Shown: piece after piece, positions 16,825-25,911 of the stretch
Layout of the letters: each line of letters opens with the position of its first letter
Numbering within the stretch: position 1 is the first letter of the stretch
Source: Deltaproteobacteria bacterium
GTDB taxonomy: Bacteria; BMS3Abin14
Assembly (NCBI GenBank): GCA_013151915.1
Contig: JAADHJ010000008.1
Location: forward strand, 1 to 64,000
Length of the DNA: 64,000 bases
Direction of reading: 5' to 3'
Notes under the pieces: generated by a model
What the model saw: the letters and a program-made list of their open reading frames with translations, nothing else
Told to the model about the DNA's origin: nothing
The model's database searches: none
Position numbers and translations under genes: made by a program

Positions 16825-18033
16825 CTAGTGACCCACAATAACGGGTTTTTTCCAGCTATTGATCATATCCAGCGCCCAGTTCTCAGGGTCCGGTTTATCC
16901 GTATGGCATTTTGCGCACGCCTTCTGAATCCTGGGGTCGTAACAGTTCTGTGTATGGACCAGAAAGTAGCTGTAGGAGTGTATATTCCCCGAAAGCCCCT
17001 CGTTCAGGTCCTTACCCCGTTTGACGTGACAGTCGTTGCAGACCAGCTTTACCGTGTCGGGGTGGCGAGTGTGAAGCTGCATCTTTGCCCTGAACTCATG
17101 GCAGCTGAAGCAGAAGTCCATGGTGTCCGGATCCTTCTTTCCGTTGGTCTGCCTTCCACTTATCCCGCACACTTCGCACTTGGCCCTGGAGGAGTGCGTC
17201 ATCTCGTTCTCCCACTCACCGTAAATACGGCTTATGGCCTCTTTAGCCGATTCCCCCTCCTTCATCTCCAGGGGGATGTAATAATCCGCCAGATCTTCCC
17301 CGGGCGTGTACCCGACCGGGAAAAAATACTCACCGGACTTGTCGGTCCCCCTGACATGGCAGGATGCGCAGATCATTTTCCTTCGTTCATCAGTCAATCT
17401 GGAAGGATTGACTATCTTTTCCACATCCCCCCCGCCGGCCACATGAAGCCCCCCCGGGCCATGGCATTCCTCGCAGGACACACCCTCATCCGCGATGGTC
17501 TTCTCCTTGGGATTGTAGTGTGTCGTATGGCAGCCGGCGCAGTATTTGGAGTAGGGCTTCCTCTTCCAGGACCAGACGGAGTAGGGGCGCCACTCCTTTG
17601 ACTGAACGGCCCAGAGCCGGGGAAGAACATAGTACTCCTCCCCGATCTTTTTCATGTACCTCTGATCCCAATGGGACCCGATGGTGTATTCCACTTCATC
17701 CCTGGTGAACGGCAGGTCCTCCAGGCTGAAATCCGCAAGGATGGCGGATGGGTTAGCCTTGACGTCCTGGACCACCGTGCTGTGAAACGTTTCCTTCCAG
17801 CCCGCGTACTTATCCTCATGACACCGGGCACAGGCTTTAGAACCCAGGTAGCGGTTTCCGCCGGGGGCATCGCGGGAGATCGTCATCCCTACATAAGTTC
17901 CGCTGATCCGATTCCCGGCCGCGCCGGCGAAAGGCGCGGTTCCGAGCAGCAGACCCAGGAAGGCTATGGCAACCAGTCTCCACCGGGACGGGTGGATATG
18001 GCGGAGGTCTTTTCTTATTGAAGGTTTTTTCAC
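16825..18033 (-). CDS. Heptahaem c-type cytochrome, cytochrome c554-like
   Basis: 402 residues with a signal peptide (LVAIAFLGLLLGTAPFAGAA). Haem sites: CARCH, CAGCH, CEECH, CASCH, CFSCH, CNDCH, CAKCH. A CEVCG sits between sites four and five, at the same place as CDICG in the paralogue at 14897-16108. Shared stretches include YTIGSHW, YYVLPRLW, PYSVWSWK and MICASCH. It lacks the haem corresponding to CIECH; near that point it has an unpaired QNCYDPRIQ. Periplasmic. It forms a cytochrome-thioredoxin alternation with its neighbours. Confidence 0.85.
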   Translation of the reverse strand: MKKPSIRKDLRHIHPSRWRLVAIAFLGLLLGTAPFAGAAGNRISGTYVGMTISRDAPGGNRYLGSKACARCHEDKYAGWKETFHSTVVQDVKANPSAILADFSLEDLPFTRDEVEYTIGSHWDQRYMKKIGEEYYVLPRLWAVQSKEWRPYSVWSWKRKPYSKYCAGCHTTHYNPKEKTIADEGVSCEECHGPGGLHVAGGGDVEKIVNPSRLTDERRKMICASCHVRGTDKSGEYFFPVGYTPGEDLADYYIPLEMKEGESAKEAISRIYGEWENEMTHSSRAKCEVCGISGRQTNGKKDPDTMDFCFSCHEFRAKMQLHTRHPDTVKLVCNDCHVKRGKDLNEGLSGNIHSYSYFLVHTQNCYDPRIQKACAKCHTDKPDPENWALDMINSWKKPVIVGH

Positions 18034-18063
18034 AGCACCCCCCAGGCCAAAAGAAAGGGGAAA

Positions 18064-18657
18064 CTACTTCAATAGTTCCCCTAATATCCCCCTGACTTCG
18101 GCCGAATCGGAATCGCTGAAACCTATTTTATAATATTGGACGATCCCTTTCCTGTCAACGATAACGGTTACAGGAATGAACCAACTTGTGAAAATCCTCG
18201 TTATCTCCAGCTCCGGATCCACCAGGAGAGTATAGGAAATGGACATCTGTTTTAGCTGCAACCCCCCGCGTATCTCCTCACCATCATGCTGCTCGGTGTT
18301 AACGGCCCAGACAACAAGGCCCAGATCACGGAAATCATGGTAGATACCCTCCAGGGCTTTCATCTCATCAAGGCAGGAACCGCAGTTAACGCCCCACAGA
18401 TCTATGAGGAGAACCTTGCCCCGCATGTCTGTGGAAGAAACATTTTGTCCATCGACGGTAACCCCTGAAAAATCCTTCAAAGGCTTGCCCACAGGGTCCT
18501 CGCCGATGACGAGCTCCGCCATCTCCTTCCTCTTCTGCTCACTCGGATCGGCGTTGAGAATACCCGCCGCGGCCATCTGAAGGGAAATCATCAGAAGCAG
18601 AAGGGTAGCTATGAGCACCCAAGGTCGATATTTACAGGGTCTGGGGTCTTTAAACAT
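18064..18657 (-). CDS. TlpA/ResA-like thioredoxin, active site CGSC
   Basis: 197 residues with a signal helix (WVLIATLLLLMISLQMAAAG). Active site LWGVNCGSCLDEMKALEGIY, then VNTEQHDG, and the cis-Pro region WFIPVTVIVDRKG. It lies 30 bases upstream of the heptahaem cytochrome gene on the same strand and is probably co-transcribed with it. Periplasmic disulphide reductase-like; the partner is inferred to be the apocytochrome. Confidence 0.85.
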   Translation of the reverse strand: MFKDPRPCKYRPWVLIATLLLLMISLQMAAAGILNADPSEQKRKEMAELVIGEDPVGKPLKDFSGVTVDGQNVSSTDMRGKVLLIDLWGVNCGSCLDEMKALEGIYHDFRDLGLVVWAVNTEQHDGEEIRGGLQLKQMSISYTLLVDPELEITRIFTSWFIPVTVIVDRKGIVQYYKIGFSDSDSAEVRGILGELLK

Positions 18658-18696
18658 AGCGACGTTGCTCCCCGAGCCGAAGCAGTCTCGGTATGC

Positions 18697-18870
18697 GGGA
18701 TTGCCGCATCGTCACGCTGTCGGCATGACTCCTCGCAATGACATCGCTCAAAACGGTCTTCTCTGGACTCTGGACTGCCTCACTCCGTTGGACCCTAAGT
18801 TCCAGATACTTCGGCACTTCGATACCCCCATACGCCCCTACGCCCTTACGCCCTTACTGCCAAACACGTC
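18697..18870. repeat. Repeat-rich gap: family A palindrome and short tandem phrases
   Basis: Bases 18697-18743 hold a family A palindrome (GGGATTGCCGCATCG ... CCTCGCAATGACA). It is followed by CTCTGGACTCTGGACTG (18761-18777), then CTTCGGCACTTCGATACCCC and a run of CCCTTACG units near 18831-18860. The gap between the two thioredoxin genes (18658-18950) shows no coding signal. Confidence 0.55.
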
Positions 18871-18950
18871 CCGTCAGGGACAGCACTGCGAAGCCGGCAA
18901 ACCTGCGTTACAAAAAAATGCGGGCGCCGGCCCGCATCATTTTTCCCGGC

Positions 18951-19496
18951 TTATTCGGCCAGAAGCTTCTCGATCAGCGTAACATACTCCCCTTCGATCT
19001 CCGGGGTGTACCCCTCGTGGCGGAACCGAACGGTTCCGTCCCTGGCAATAATGATCGACAGGGGCGCGGCCATCATCTGGAAGACGTCGACCACCTTGAA
19101 CTCGGGGTCAACAATCACGGGGTAGGTGAATTTCGCCGAAAGCTGAGGCATGAACCTCTTAAGGGTTTTACCGTCGACACCATCCGTATTGACGCCCAGG
19201 ATTACCAGACCTTTGCTTCCATACTTGTTATTCAGACGCTCAAGAAAGGGTATTTCCTCGATGCAGTTCTGACAGCGAAGCCCCCAGAAATTTACTAGGA
19301 CCACCGATTTTCCAAGGTAGCCGGCAAGGCTCGTATTGCCTCCGTCGATATCCGTAAAGGTTACGGATGGGGCCTTGGGAAAGCCGGATTCCTTTACGTC
19401 GCCCCTGGAACCCACGCACCCGGCTGCAACGATAAATAAGCCCAACAGCCCAATGAAACCCGCACTTCCGACGCTCAGCCGATACCTTCCCATCAT
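18951..19496 (-). CDS. TlpA-like thioredoxin lipoprotein, active site CQNC
   Basis: 181 residues. The N-terminus has a lipobox IVAAGC at the end of a hydrophobic helix, so this TlpA homologue is probably lipid-anchored rather than soluble. Active site FWGLRCQNCIEEIPFLERL, then GVNTDGVDG, and a cis-Pro loop MMAAPLSIIIARDGT. It is the fifth thioredoxin-fold protein of the 13.7-19.5 kb cluster and the only one with a lipobox. Confidence 0.85.
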   Translation of the reverse strand: MMGRYRLSVGSAGFIGLLGLFIVAAGCVGSRGDVKESGFPKAPSVTFTDIDGGNTSLAGYLGKSVVLVNFWGLRCQNCIEEIPFLERLNNKYGSKGLVILGVNTDGVDGKTLKRFMPQLSAKFTYPVIVDPEFKVVDVFQMMAAPLSIIIARDGTVRFRHEGYTPEIEGEYVTLIEKLLAE

Positions 19497-19823
19497 CCCC
19501 CCTTACCGAGATTGATAGAGTCGTAAAAAGTCCATTCGCGGCTTTTTACTCCGCGCCCTCCCCGGGCGCCTTGATGACTTTTTACGAAGTCATCAAGATT
19601 CATCAGCTTGTGAAATATTTTCCGGCAACGGTCCTTTTTAAGCTAAACGAACTGTAAGTGTCAATAAAATCATGGAATGCCGGCAGAGTTTCGCGGAGTG
19701 AAACAAAGTCAAAAGCTAATTCACCATTGCCTATTGCCCACTTCCACACCTCGATACTTCCATACCCCCACACAGGGGCCTCCCCTTTACTTGGACTCTG
19801 AAACCATGTAATTTGAGGTCCCT
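19497..19823. other. Intergenic region with family B and C repeats
   Basis: Bases 19514-19598 hold a shortened family B element: the GTCGTAAAAAGTCC hairpin, the GCGCCC/GGGCGC hairpin and the GATGACTT/AAGTCATC hairpin, without the two middle modules seen in full copies. Bases 19707-19724 carry a GTCAAAAGCTAATTCACC repeat, and 19749-19770 a CGATACTTCCATACCCCC phrase. No gene is seen. Confidence 0.55.
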
Positions 19824-20702
19824 ATGGACCTGAGCATCATCATTCCCGCATATAACGAGGAACAGAACCTCCCGGGTCTCATTGCAACAATCCGTGAGGT
19901 GATGTCCGACAGGGCCGGGACATACGAGATCATCGTTGTCGACGATGCCTCCACCGACGATACGGCCGAATTCGCGGAAAAGGCCGGTGCGAAGGTTGTT
20001 TCCCACTCCTACAACATCGGCAACGGCGCCGCAGTGAAAACGGGGATACGGCAGGCCACGGGGGAGAAGATAGTTCTCATGGACGGTGACGGTCAGCACC
20101 GACCCGAGGTAATACCACAGCTGCTGAAGGAACTGGACGATTACGATCTTGTAGTCGCCGCCAGGTCGACCGGAAGTCACGCGGGCACCCACCGGCTCGC
20201 GGCCAATACCATCTACAACTGGATGGCATCCTACGTAACGAAGTTCAAGATACTCGACCTGACCTCGGGGTTCAGGGCAACAAGGAGAAAAACCGCCCAG
20301 CGCTACCTGTATCTCCTTCCCAACACGTTCTCCTACCCGACGACCATGACCATGTCCTACCTGCGGTCAGGGCTCAGATTGAAATATGTCCCCATCGACG
20401 CGCCGCCCAGAGGAAAGGGGTCCAGGAGCAAAATCCGGCTTTTCGCCGATGGGACCCGCTTTTTCCTTATCATCACCAAAATAGCGACCTTATACTCCCC
20501 TTTCAGGGTCTTCCTGCCCTTGAGCGCGGCCCTGTTTTTTACGGGAGCGGGATATTACCTCTACACCTTCCTGACAGCACATCGGTTTTCCAACATGTCC
20601 ATGCTGCTGTTCTCCTCCTCCCTGATCATCTTCATGCTGGGCCTGGTTTCGGAACAGATCAGCCAGCTGAGGATGGACAGAACGGAGAGAGAATTTCAGT
20701 GA
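19824..20702 (+). CDS. GT2 glycosyltransferase, dolichol-phosphate-mannose-synthase type
   Basis: 292 residues. GT-A fold: LSIIIPAYNEEQNLPGLI, VVDDASTDDTAEFA, VLMDGDGQHRPEVI (the DxD-type metal motif MDGDGQ), LTSGFRATRR. Two or three C-terminal hydrophobic segments (VFLPLSAALFFTGAGYYLYT, LLFSSSLIIFMLGLVSEQ) place it at the membrane. Such enzymes transfer a sugar from a nucleotide sugar to polyprenyl phosphate. It overlaps the next gene by four bases; that gene product is a likely user of the lipid-linked sugar. Confidence 0.85.
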   Translation: MDLSIIIPAYNEEQNLPGLIATIREVMSDRAGTYEIIVVDDASTDDTAEFAEKAGAKVVSHSYNIGNGAAVKTGIRQATGEKIVLMDGDGQHRPEVIPQLLKELDDYDLVVAARSTGSHAGTHRLAANTIYNWMASYVTKFKILDLTSGFRATRRKTAQRYLYLLPNTFSYPTTMTMSYLRSGLRLKYVPIDAPPRGKGSRSKIRLFADGTRFFLIITKIATLYSPFRVFLPLSAALFFTGAGYYLYTFLTAHRFSNMSMLLFSSSLIIFMLGLVSEQISQLRMDRTEREFQ

Positions 20703-22072
20703 ATATCAGAAAAAAGTTCATAAAAACCAACATTAAACTTTATCAGGTCCTTGTAGTCATGATCATCGTTCTCGCCTCATGGGGCATGAGGGTTGCTTAC
20801 ATTTACAACACAAAGGTGGACAACCCGGTTCGGGCTGACGCCAGGGACTATGTTTCCACAGGGTATAACCTTGCCAGGCATCACATATATAGCAGCGTGG
20901 TCATGAAAGCAGTACCTCCGGTTCCAGACAAGAAAAGGCCTCCCGGATATCCATTTTTTCTTGCAGCTATTTTTGCAATGACGCGTAATTTTCCTAACTT
21001 TTTTAATACCGTTCTTAACACGCAGTGTATTTTGGACACACTGACAGTCCTTGGAACCTTTCTCATCGCATGCAGGTTTCTTCCCTTCTGGGCCGCTATT
21101 GCCGCGGCAATTCTAACAGGCATCAGTCCCCATTTAATCGTCATGACCGGCTATTTACTGAGCGAAACCCTTTATTCATTTCTACTGCTTTTCGGGATTC
21201 TATTTTCCACTCTGGCAGTAAAAAAGCAGAAACCTCTTTTTTATCTCGTATCAGGAATACTGTTTGCCGCGGCGACACTTACCCGATCGGCACTCGTTCT
21301 CTTTCCACTCGTCGTAGCATTTTGCATGTTTTTCATTGCATCGGGCATACGGAAAAGAAACCTTAAGTTGGTCTCCATCTTCCTTGTGGGTTTCCTGATA
21401 TTATTGCTACCTTGGTCCCTCAGAAACATGCGCCTGAAAATCCCTGAAAACAGGAAATTCAATCCGGCTCTCACCAGCTTCATTCATGGTTCTTATCCGA
21501 ACTTTACCTATAAGACTGCCCGGTATTATGGTTATCCATATAGAGAAGATCCCCAGATTTCTTTCATGATGAAAAATTGGAAAAATACATTCGGGGTATT
21601 GAAAACCCGGTTTGTCAAGGCCCCATGGTCGTATCTTAAATGGTACCTGGGAGGTAAAATCCTCGCCCTGTGGCAATGGGATAACCGGGCCGGGGGAACA
21701 GGAGATATTTACGTCTACCCTTTTGTCAAAAGCGGTTTTAGGGATGTGGCAATTCTTCGCTTGGACAGAATCATTGCAAAAATATCCTACCTACCGTCAC
21801 TCCTCCTGGGGCTGCTAGGAATGGTATTATTCGCCATCGGCAGAAAATGGAAAGACCCTGAATATTTCGGGCTGATGGTCTGCCTTGCCCTTCTTCTCTA
21901 TTTTGCCGGTATTCACACGATACTCGCACCCTTCCCCAGGTATTCTGTACCGCTTCGACCCTACCTTTTCATCCTGGGTATGTTCGCACTATCCGACATT
22001 TGGGAAAGGTGGAAACATTGGAACTCCAGCCCATCGACTGAACGGGTATCAAACAACGAGAACCTATCCTGA
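20699..22072 (+). CDS. GT-C membrane glycosyltransferase (GT39/ArnT/PMT-like)
   Basis: 457 residues from a GTG overlapping the GT2 gene. Many hydrophobic segments span the protein, and the first external loop has the acidic pattern RADARDYVSTGYNLARHHIY followed by RPPGYPFFLAA. This matches GT-C enzymes that take polyprenyl-linked sugars (acidic residue near an AxxY, then PPGYP). It probably transfers the sugar made available by the upstream GT2 protein to a glycan or protein. The acceptor is unknown. Confidence 0.75.
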   Translation: MNIRKKFIKTNIKLYQVLVVMIIVLASWGMRVAYIYNTKVDNPVRADARDYVSTGYNLARHHIYSSVVMKAVPPVPDKKRPPGYPFFLAAIFAMTRNFPNFFNTVLNTQCILDTLTVLGTFLIACRFLPFWAAIAAAILTGISPHLIVMTGYLLSETLYSFLLLFGILFSTLAVKKQKPLFYLVSGILFAAATLTRSALVLFPLVVAFCMFFIASGIRKRNLKLVSIFLVGFLILLLPWSLRNMRLKIPENRKFNPALTSFIHGSYPNFTYKTARYYGYPYREDPQISFMMKNWKNTFGVLKTRFVKAPWSYLKWYLGGKILALWQWDNRAGGTGDIYVYPFVKSGFRDVAILRLDRIIAKISYLPSLLLGLLGMVLFAIGRKWKDPEYFGLMVCLALLLYFAGIHTILAPFPRYSVPLRPYLFILGMFALSDIWERWKHWNSSPSTERVSNNENLS

Positions 22073-22081
22073 ATGTCTGAA

Positions 22082-23002
22082 TCATTCATAAATGCTTTTT
22101 ACCCACAGTTCATAGTTCTCCCTATGCTGGCGGGCAATGGTGTCCAGAATAAGGCCAACTGAAAAGAACAAAAACGAAAGGCTCACCAGAGCTGAAGCGA
22201 GGATGGCCGTCGGAAACCTGGGAACGAGCCCCGAATGAAAATACTCGACAATAACAGGCACTCCAGAAACCGCTCCTGCAAGGAAAAACAGAACTGCAAT
22301 TCCACTGAAGAACATCAACGGTCTGTAATCCTTGAATATGTGGAAAGTAGTCCTTATAATCAGCAAACCGTCTGCAAAGGTATCTAATTTTGACACACTG
22401 CCATCCGGTCTTTCACCATAGTCGACCGGCACTTCCTGGACGATGAATCCCTTGTCCAGGGCGTGGATTGTCATCTCCGTCTCAACCTCAAATCCCATGC
22501 TGATCACCGGGGTCGTCTTTACGAATAGCCTTCCAAACGCCCTGTACCCGGACAGGGCATCCGTTAGTTTCGAACGGAACAGCAGGTTTATCAGGCGGAC
22601 GACAACATTGTTTCCAAAAAGGTGGAACTTGCGGAACGATCGGCCGGTGAAACGGGAAAGCCGGGTTCCGATAACCATGTCAGCCTCTCCATTCAAAACC
22701 GGCTTGATGAGTTCTCTCACTGAGGACGCAGGATAGGTATCATCGCCATCCACCATGATGTAAATATCGGCCTCAATTTCCCTGAACATTGAGCGAACGA
22801 CATTCCCCTTTCCCTGGCGAGGTTCCTTATGTACGATGGCTCCGGCGGCCTCCGCGGCCTTGGCGGTCCCGTCAGTGGAATTGTTGTCATAAACATAGAT
22901 TAATGCTTTGGGAAGCTCTCGACGAAAATCTTCCACAACCTTCCGAACCGTATTCTCCTCGTTAAAACATGGGATGAGAACCGCAATAACCCTGTCTTCC
23001 AT
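22082..23002 (-). CDS. GT2 glycosyltransferase with C-terminal membrane helices
   Basis: 306 residues. GT-A fold motifs: VIAVLIPCFNEENTVRKVVE, YVYDNNSTDGTAKAAEAAG, IYIMVDGDDTYPASSV (DxD-like), LTDALSGYRAFGR. The C-terminus has two hydrophobic helices. It resembles DPM/DPG synthases that act on polyprenyl phosphate. It converges with the GT-C gene, leaving nine bases between the stops. Confidence 0.85.
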   Translation of the reverse strand: MEDRVIAVLIPCFNEENTVRKVVEDFRRELPKALIYVYDNNSTDGTAKAAEAAGAIVHKEPRQGKGNVVRSMFREIEADIYIMVDGDDTYPASSVRELIKPVLNGEADMVIGTRLSRFTGRSFRKFHLFGNNVVVRLINLLFRSKLTDALSGYRAFGRLFVKTTPVISMGFEVETEMTIHALDKGFIVQEVPVDYGERPDGSVSKLDTFADGLLIIRTTFHIFKDYRPLMFFSGIAVLFFLAGAVSGVPVIVEYFHSGLVPRFPTAILASALVSLSFLFFSVGLILDTIARQHRENYELWVKSIYE

Positions 23003-23193
23003 ATCTCCACCCTTGTTTGCCCAAGATTGTGCTATCTCGCTTTTTCCCTGTAAATTGCGTCACACCAATATTTTCGCCAACGTGTTTTTACCCAAGTTAA
23101 TTTACATTAGACAGAACAAAAATATGCAGGAGGTAAAGTTAGCCAGTTTCGTAAAAAATATAAAGGAAAAAAGGGAACACATAACTGTCCGAA

Positions 23194-23240
23194 TGTCCCC
23201 ATAATCGTGATTGATTCTTGAATGAACGATTATGGAGACA
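23194..23240. repeat. Near-perfect 15-base inverted repeat
   Basis: TGTCCCCATAATCGT at 23194-23208 pairs with ACGATTATGGAGACA at 23226-23240 (14 of 15 positions) around a 17-base loop. The TGT...ACA outer ends and TGTCCCC opening resemble terminal sequences of small mobile or REP-type elements. No transposase is present, and no T-run follows that would make it a terminator. Confidence 0.6.
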
Positions 23241-23250
23241 CTTTACCCTC

Positions 23251-23303
23251 TTGACACGAACCACCAGCCCTGTTATTAACGAGTAACAATATTACTCATT
23301 AAT
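23251..23303 (+). promoter_or_regulatory. Sigma-70 promoter with overlapping palindromic operator
   Basis: TTGACA at 23251-23256 and TATTAA at 23274-23279, with a 17-base spacer, give a near-consensus promoter. A palindrome covers the -10 and start region: ATTAACGAGTAA (23275-23286) pairs with TTACTCATTAAT (23292-23303). A repressor bound there would block transcription. The downstream gene encodes a winged-helix regulator, so autoregulation is the simple reading. Confidence 0.65.
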
Positions 23304-23323
23304 AACTCGGAGGAGCGCTGGAA

Positions 23324-23899
23324 ATGCTTTCGGGCGTCATAACATCCAAAACCAAGATAAACATCCTGGTCAAGCTCTTCCTCAACCCGGCCATGAAGGC
23401 ATATCTGCGAGAACTGGCCTCCGAATTCAAAGTCTCCACCAATTCGGTGCGGACCGAACTGAACAACCTTACGAAGAACGGGGTCCTGGTTTCAAAGAAG
23501 GAGGGGAGAAACGTCTATTACCGGGCAAACACGGAACACCCCCTCTTCCCGGAGCTGTCCTCCATGGTGAGGAAGATAACAGGGATCGATGAACTCGCCC
23601 ATTCCGTGATCGATCGGTTGGGGAACCTCGAAACAGCCTACCTCACAGGAGATTACGCGGAGGGCAAGGACACTGGAATTATCGACGTCATTCTCATCGG
23701 TAGTATAGACAGAGAAAAGCTCGATGACGTCATCGTAAAGACCGAGCGCTACATCGGCAGAAAAATACGTCCCCTGATTCTGGATAAAAAAGAGTTTGAT
23801 TTACTACTCGAAAAAGGAAGCCTCGGTCCTGTCATGAAACTGTGGGATAAAAAAACTCACAAAAAGCTTGGAAATTGGAAATATGGAACGGAAACATAA
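23324..23899 (+). CDS. Winged-helix regulator with nucleotidyltransferase-like C-domain
   Basis: 191 residues; ATG after CGGAGGAGC. The N-terminal winged helix is ArsR/MarR-like (LVKLFLNPAMKAYLRELASE, FKVSTNSVRTELNNLTKNGV, SKKEGRNVYYRAN). The C-terminus (YLTGDYAEGKDTGIIDVILI, YIGRKIRPLILDKKEF) resembles a polymerase-beta-like nucleotidyltransferase fold without an obvious complete active site. Regulators of this shape often head surface-polysaccharide loci. It stands before the AsnB-led glycan operon and behind the palindromic operator at 23275-23303, so it probably controls itself and perhaps that operon. Confidence 0.75.
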   Translation: MLSGVITSKTKINILVKLFLNPAMKAYLRELASEFKVSTNSVRTELNNLTKNGVLVSKKEGRNVYYRANTEHPLFPELSSMVRKITGIDELAHSVIDRLGNLETAYLTGDYAEGKDTGIIDVILIGSIDREKLDDVIVKTERYIGRKIRPLILDKKEFDLLLEKGSLGPVMKLWDKKTHKKLGNWKYGTET

Positions 23900-24000
23900 T
23901 AATATAAACACCGTTAACTCTCGATTCGCAGGTTGCATTTCTCTGGACACCGGACTCCCCCGGCCTGAGCCCGACGAAGGCTGGGCTCTGGACTGAATTC

Positions 24001-25911
24001 ATGTGCGGAATATGCGGAACAGCGGGATTCGGCGATCCCGACATGATACGGAATATGGCCCATGCCATGATCCACAGGGGTCCGGACGAGGAGGGCTTTT
24101 TCGAGAGCAATGATCCTCCGCTGTTTCTGGCCAATCGGCGATTGAGCATCATCGACGTCGAGGGGGGCAAACAACCGGTTTTTTCGGAGGACTGGAAAAT
24201 CACCGCCGTCCAGAACGGCGAGATCTATAACTTCCTGGATCTGCGGAAGGAGTTGGAAGGGAGAGGCCACAATTTCCGCAGCCGGACCGACAGCGAGGTC
24301 ATCCCGCATCTTTACGAGGAATACGGTGAGGAATTCCCCCGCCATCTGGACGGGATGTTCGCAATAGCCCTGTGGGATTCGGCTTCGAGAAAACTGCTCC
24401 TTATTCGGGACCAGATGGGCATCAAGCCTTTATACGTCTGGGAAGACCGCCAGTGTCTCGCTTTCGCGTCCGAGGTCAAGGCCCTGCTGAAGACAGGGCG
24501 GTTCGATGCCGAACGGGAGCTGGACTCCCTCCACTTCCTCCTCAATATCCGCTTCATTCCGGGAGAGAAAACCCTGTTTAAAGGCGTAAGGAAGCTTCTC
24601 CCTGCCACGACCCTCGTGTGGCAGAGGGGCAAGGTCAGGGAGAAAAAATACTGGGAACTATCCCCCGGGCCGGACCGGAGGATAAGGACCCCCGCAGATT
24701 GCGTCGAGGAAACCCGCCGCCTCCTCAGGGCCGCCGTAAGCAAACAGCTCGTCAGCGACGTTCCCCTCGGACTTTACCTCTCGGGGGGGATAGACTCTTC
24801 CTCACTGGTGGCCATGGCTGCCAGCACATCCCCGGAGATGGTGAAGACATACTCACTTGGTTTCGGGGAACCCACGGATGAGCTTTCCGACTCAAGGCTG
24901 GTCGCGGAGACCTTCGACACCGACCATCACGAGACGACCATCTCTTTCGACGCCCTGTCCGTTTTCCCCAAGGTAACATGGCACGTGGAGGAACCGAAGG
25001 AAAACGCCATCCAGCTCTATCTCCTGTCCAGGTACGCTTCCCGGCATGTCAAGGTCGCCCTTTCCGGCCTGGGGGGAGACGAGCTTTTCGGGGGCTACCG
25101 GATCTTCGACTACCTCAGGCCCATGGTGCTCCCGGAGCGGTTGGCGGGACGAAGGCTGAATTCGGCCCTTCTCTGGCCCATGAGGAATCTCCTGAACCTT
25201 ATTGTCGGTAATCTCGGCTCCATGAAGTACGATTTCGCGAAAAGGGGGCTGGATTTCGTGCTGTCCGCCGGTGTGTCCGAACGCGGCTACCTGATCCTGA
25301 GGAATATGTGGGAACATGACAACAGGCTATTTAAAGCCGTCTACACACCGGAGGCGAGAAAACAGATTGAAAGGGGCGTCGAATCTTTCTTCACCCCTTA
25401 TTTTAAAAGCAACGGTCTGGATTCCCGTGAGGACGTCCTCCGTGCCGAGTTCCGATTCAAGATGGTGGATGACTTCCTTCTTAACGAGGACAGGACATCC
25501 ATGGCCAACTCCCTGGAAGTGCGGGTTCCATTCCTGGACAAGGACCTTGTGGAGTTTGCCTTCTCCATCCCCGCATCGGTAAAATTCGCAGGGGGGCTCA
25601 AAACCGTCCTGAAGGAGGCCATGGCGGACATCCTGCCGGAGAAAACCCTGGTCAAGCCCAAGTGGGGATTCACCTTTGATTCCTACTACCAGTTCCAGAA
25701 GGATCTACGTGAATTGGCCGGGAGGGAATTGACCGGGAACTTCATCCGAGACCAGGGGATCTTCAACTACAGTTTCATCCGGGGAATTCTGGAACACCCG
25801 CCTCACCGGTGGATGAGATGGCATTACTTCCTGCTCTGGCTGATCCTGGGCACCAAAGTGTGGGAGGACCTGTTCGTCCGTGGAAAGAAGCCGGAAGATT
25901 GCTATGACTAA
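24001..25911 (+). CDS. asnB: Glutamine-hydrolysing asparagine synthase family protein
   Basis: 636 residues beginning MCGICGTAGF; Cys2 is the class II glutaminase nucleophile. The N-terminal glutaminase domain has NRRLSIIDVEGG, QNGEIYN, and RSRTDSEVI. The synthetase domain carries the pyrophosphate loop LYLSGGIDSSSL near residue 261 and LGGDELFGGYR. Within a glycan locus such proteins often amidate a uronic acid or other sugar carboxylate rather than make free asparagine (inference). It overlaps the next gene by eight bases. Confidence 0.85.
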   Translation: MCGICGTAGFGDPDMIRNMAHAMIHRGPDEEGFFESNDPPLFLANRRLSIIDVEGGKQPVFSEDWKITAVQNGEIYNFLDLRKELEGRGHNFRSRTDSEVIPHLYEEYGEEFPRHLDGMFAIALWDSASRKLLLIRDQMGIKPLYVWEDRQCLAFASEVKALLKTGRFDAERELDSLHFLLNIRFIPGEKTLFKGVRKLLPATTLVWQRGKVREKKYWELSPGPDRRIRTPADCVEETRRLLRAAVSKQLVSDVPLGLYLSGGIDSSSLVAMAASTSPEMVKTYSLGFGEPTDELSDSRLVAETFDTDHHETTISFDALSVFPKVTWHVEEPKENAIQLYLLSRYASRHVKVALSGLGGDELFGGYRIFDYLRPMVLPERLAGRRLNSALLWPMRNLLNLIVGNLGSMKYDFAKRGLDFVLSAGVSERGYLILRNMWEHDNRLFKAVYTPEARKQIERGVESFFTPYFKSNGLDSREDVLRAEFRFKMVDDFLLNEDRTSMANSLEVRVPFLDKDLVEFAFSIPASVKFAGGLKTVLKEAMADILPEKTLVKPKWGFTFDSYYQFQKDLRELAGRELTGNFIRDQGIFNYSFIRGILEHPPHRWMRWHYFLLWLILGTKVWEDLFVRGKKPEDCYD

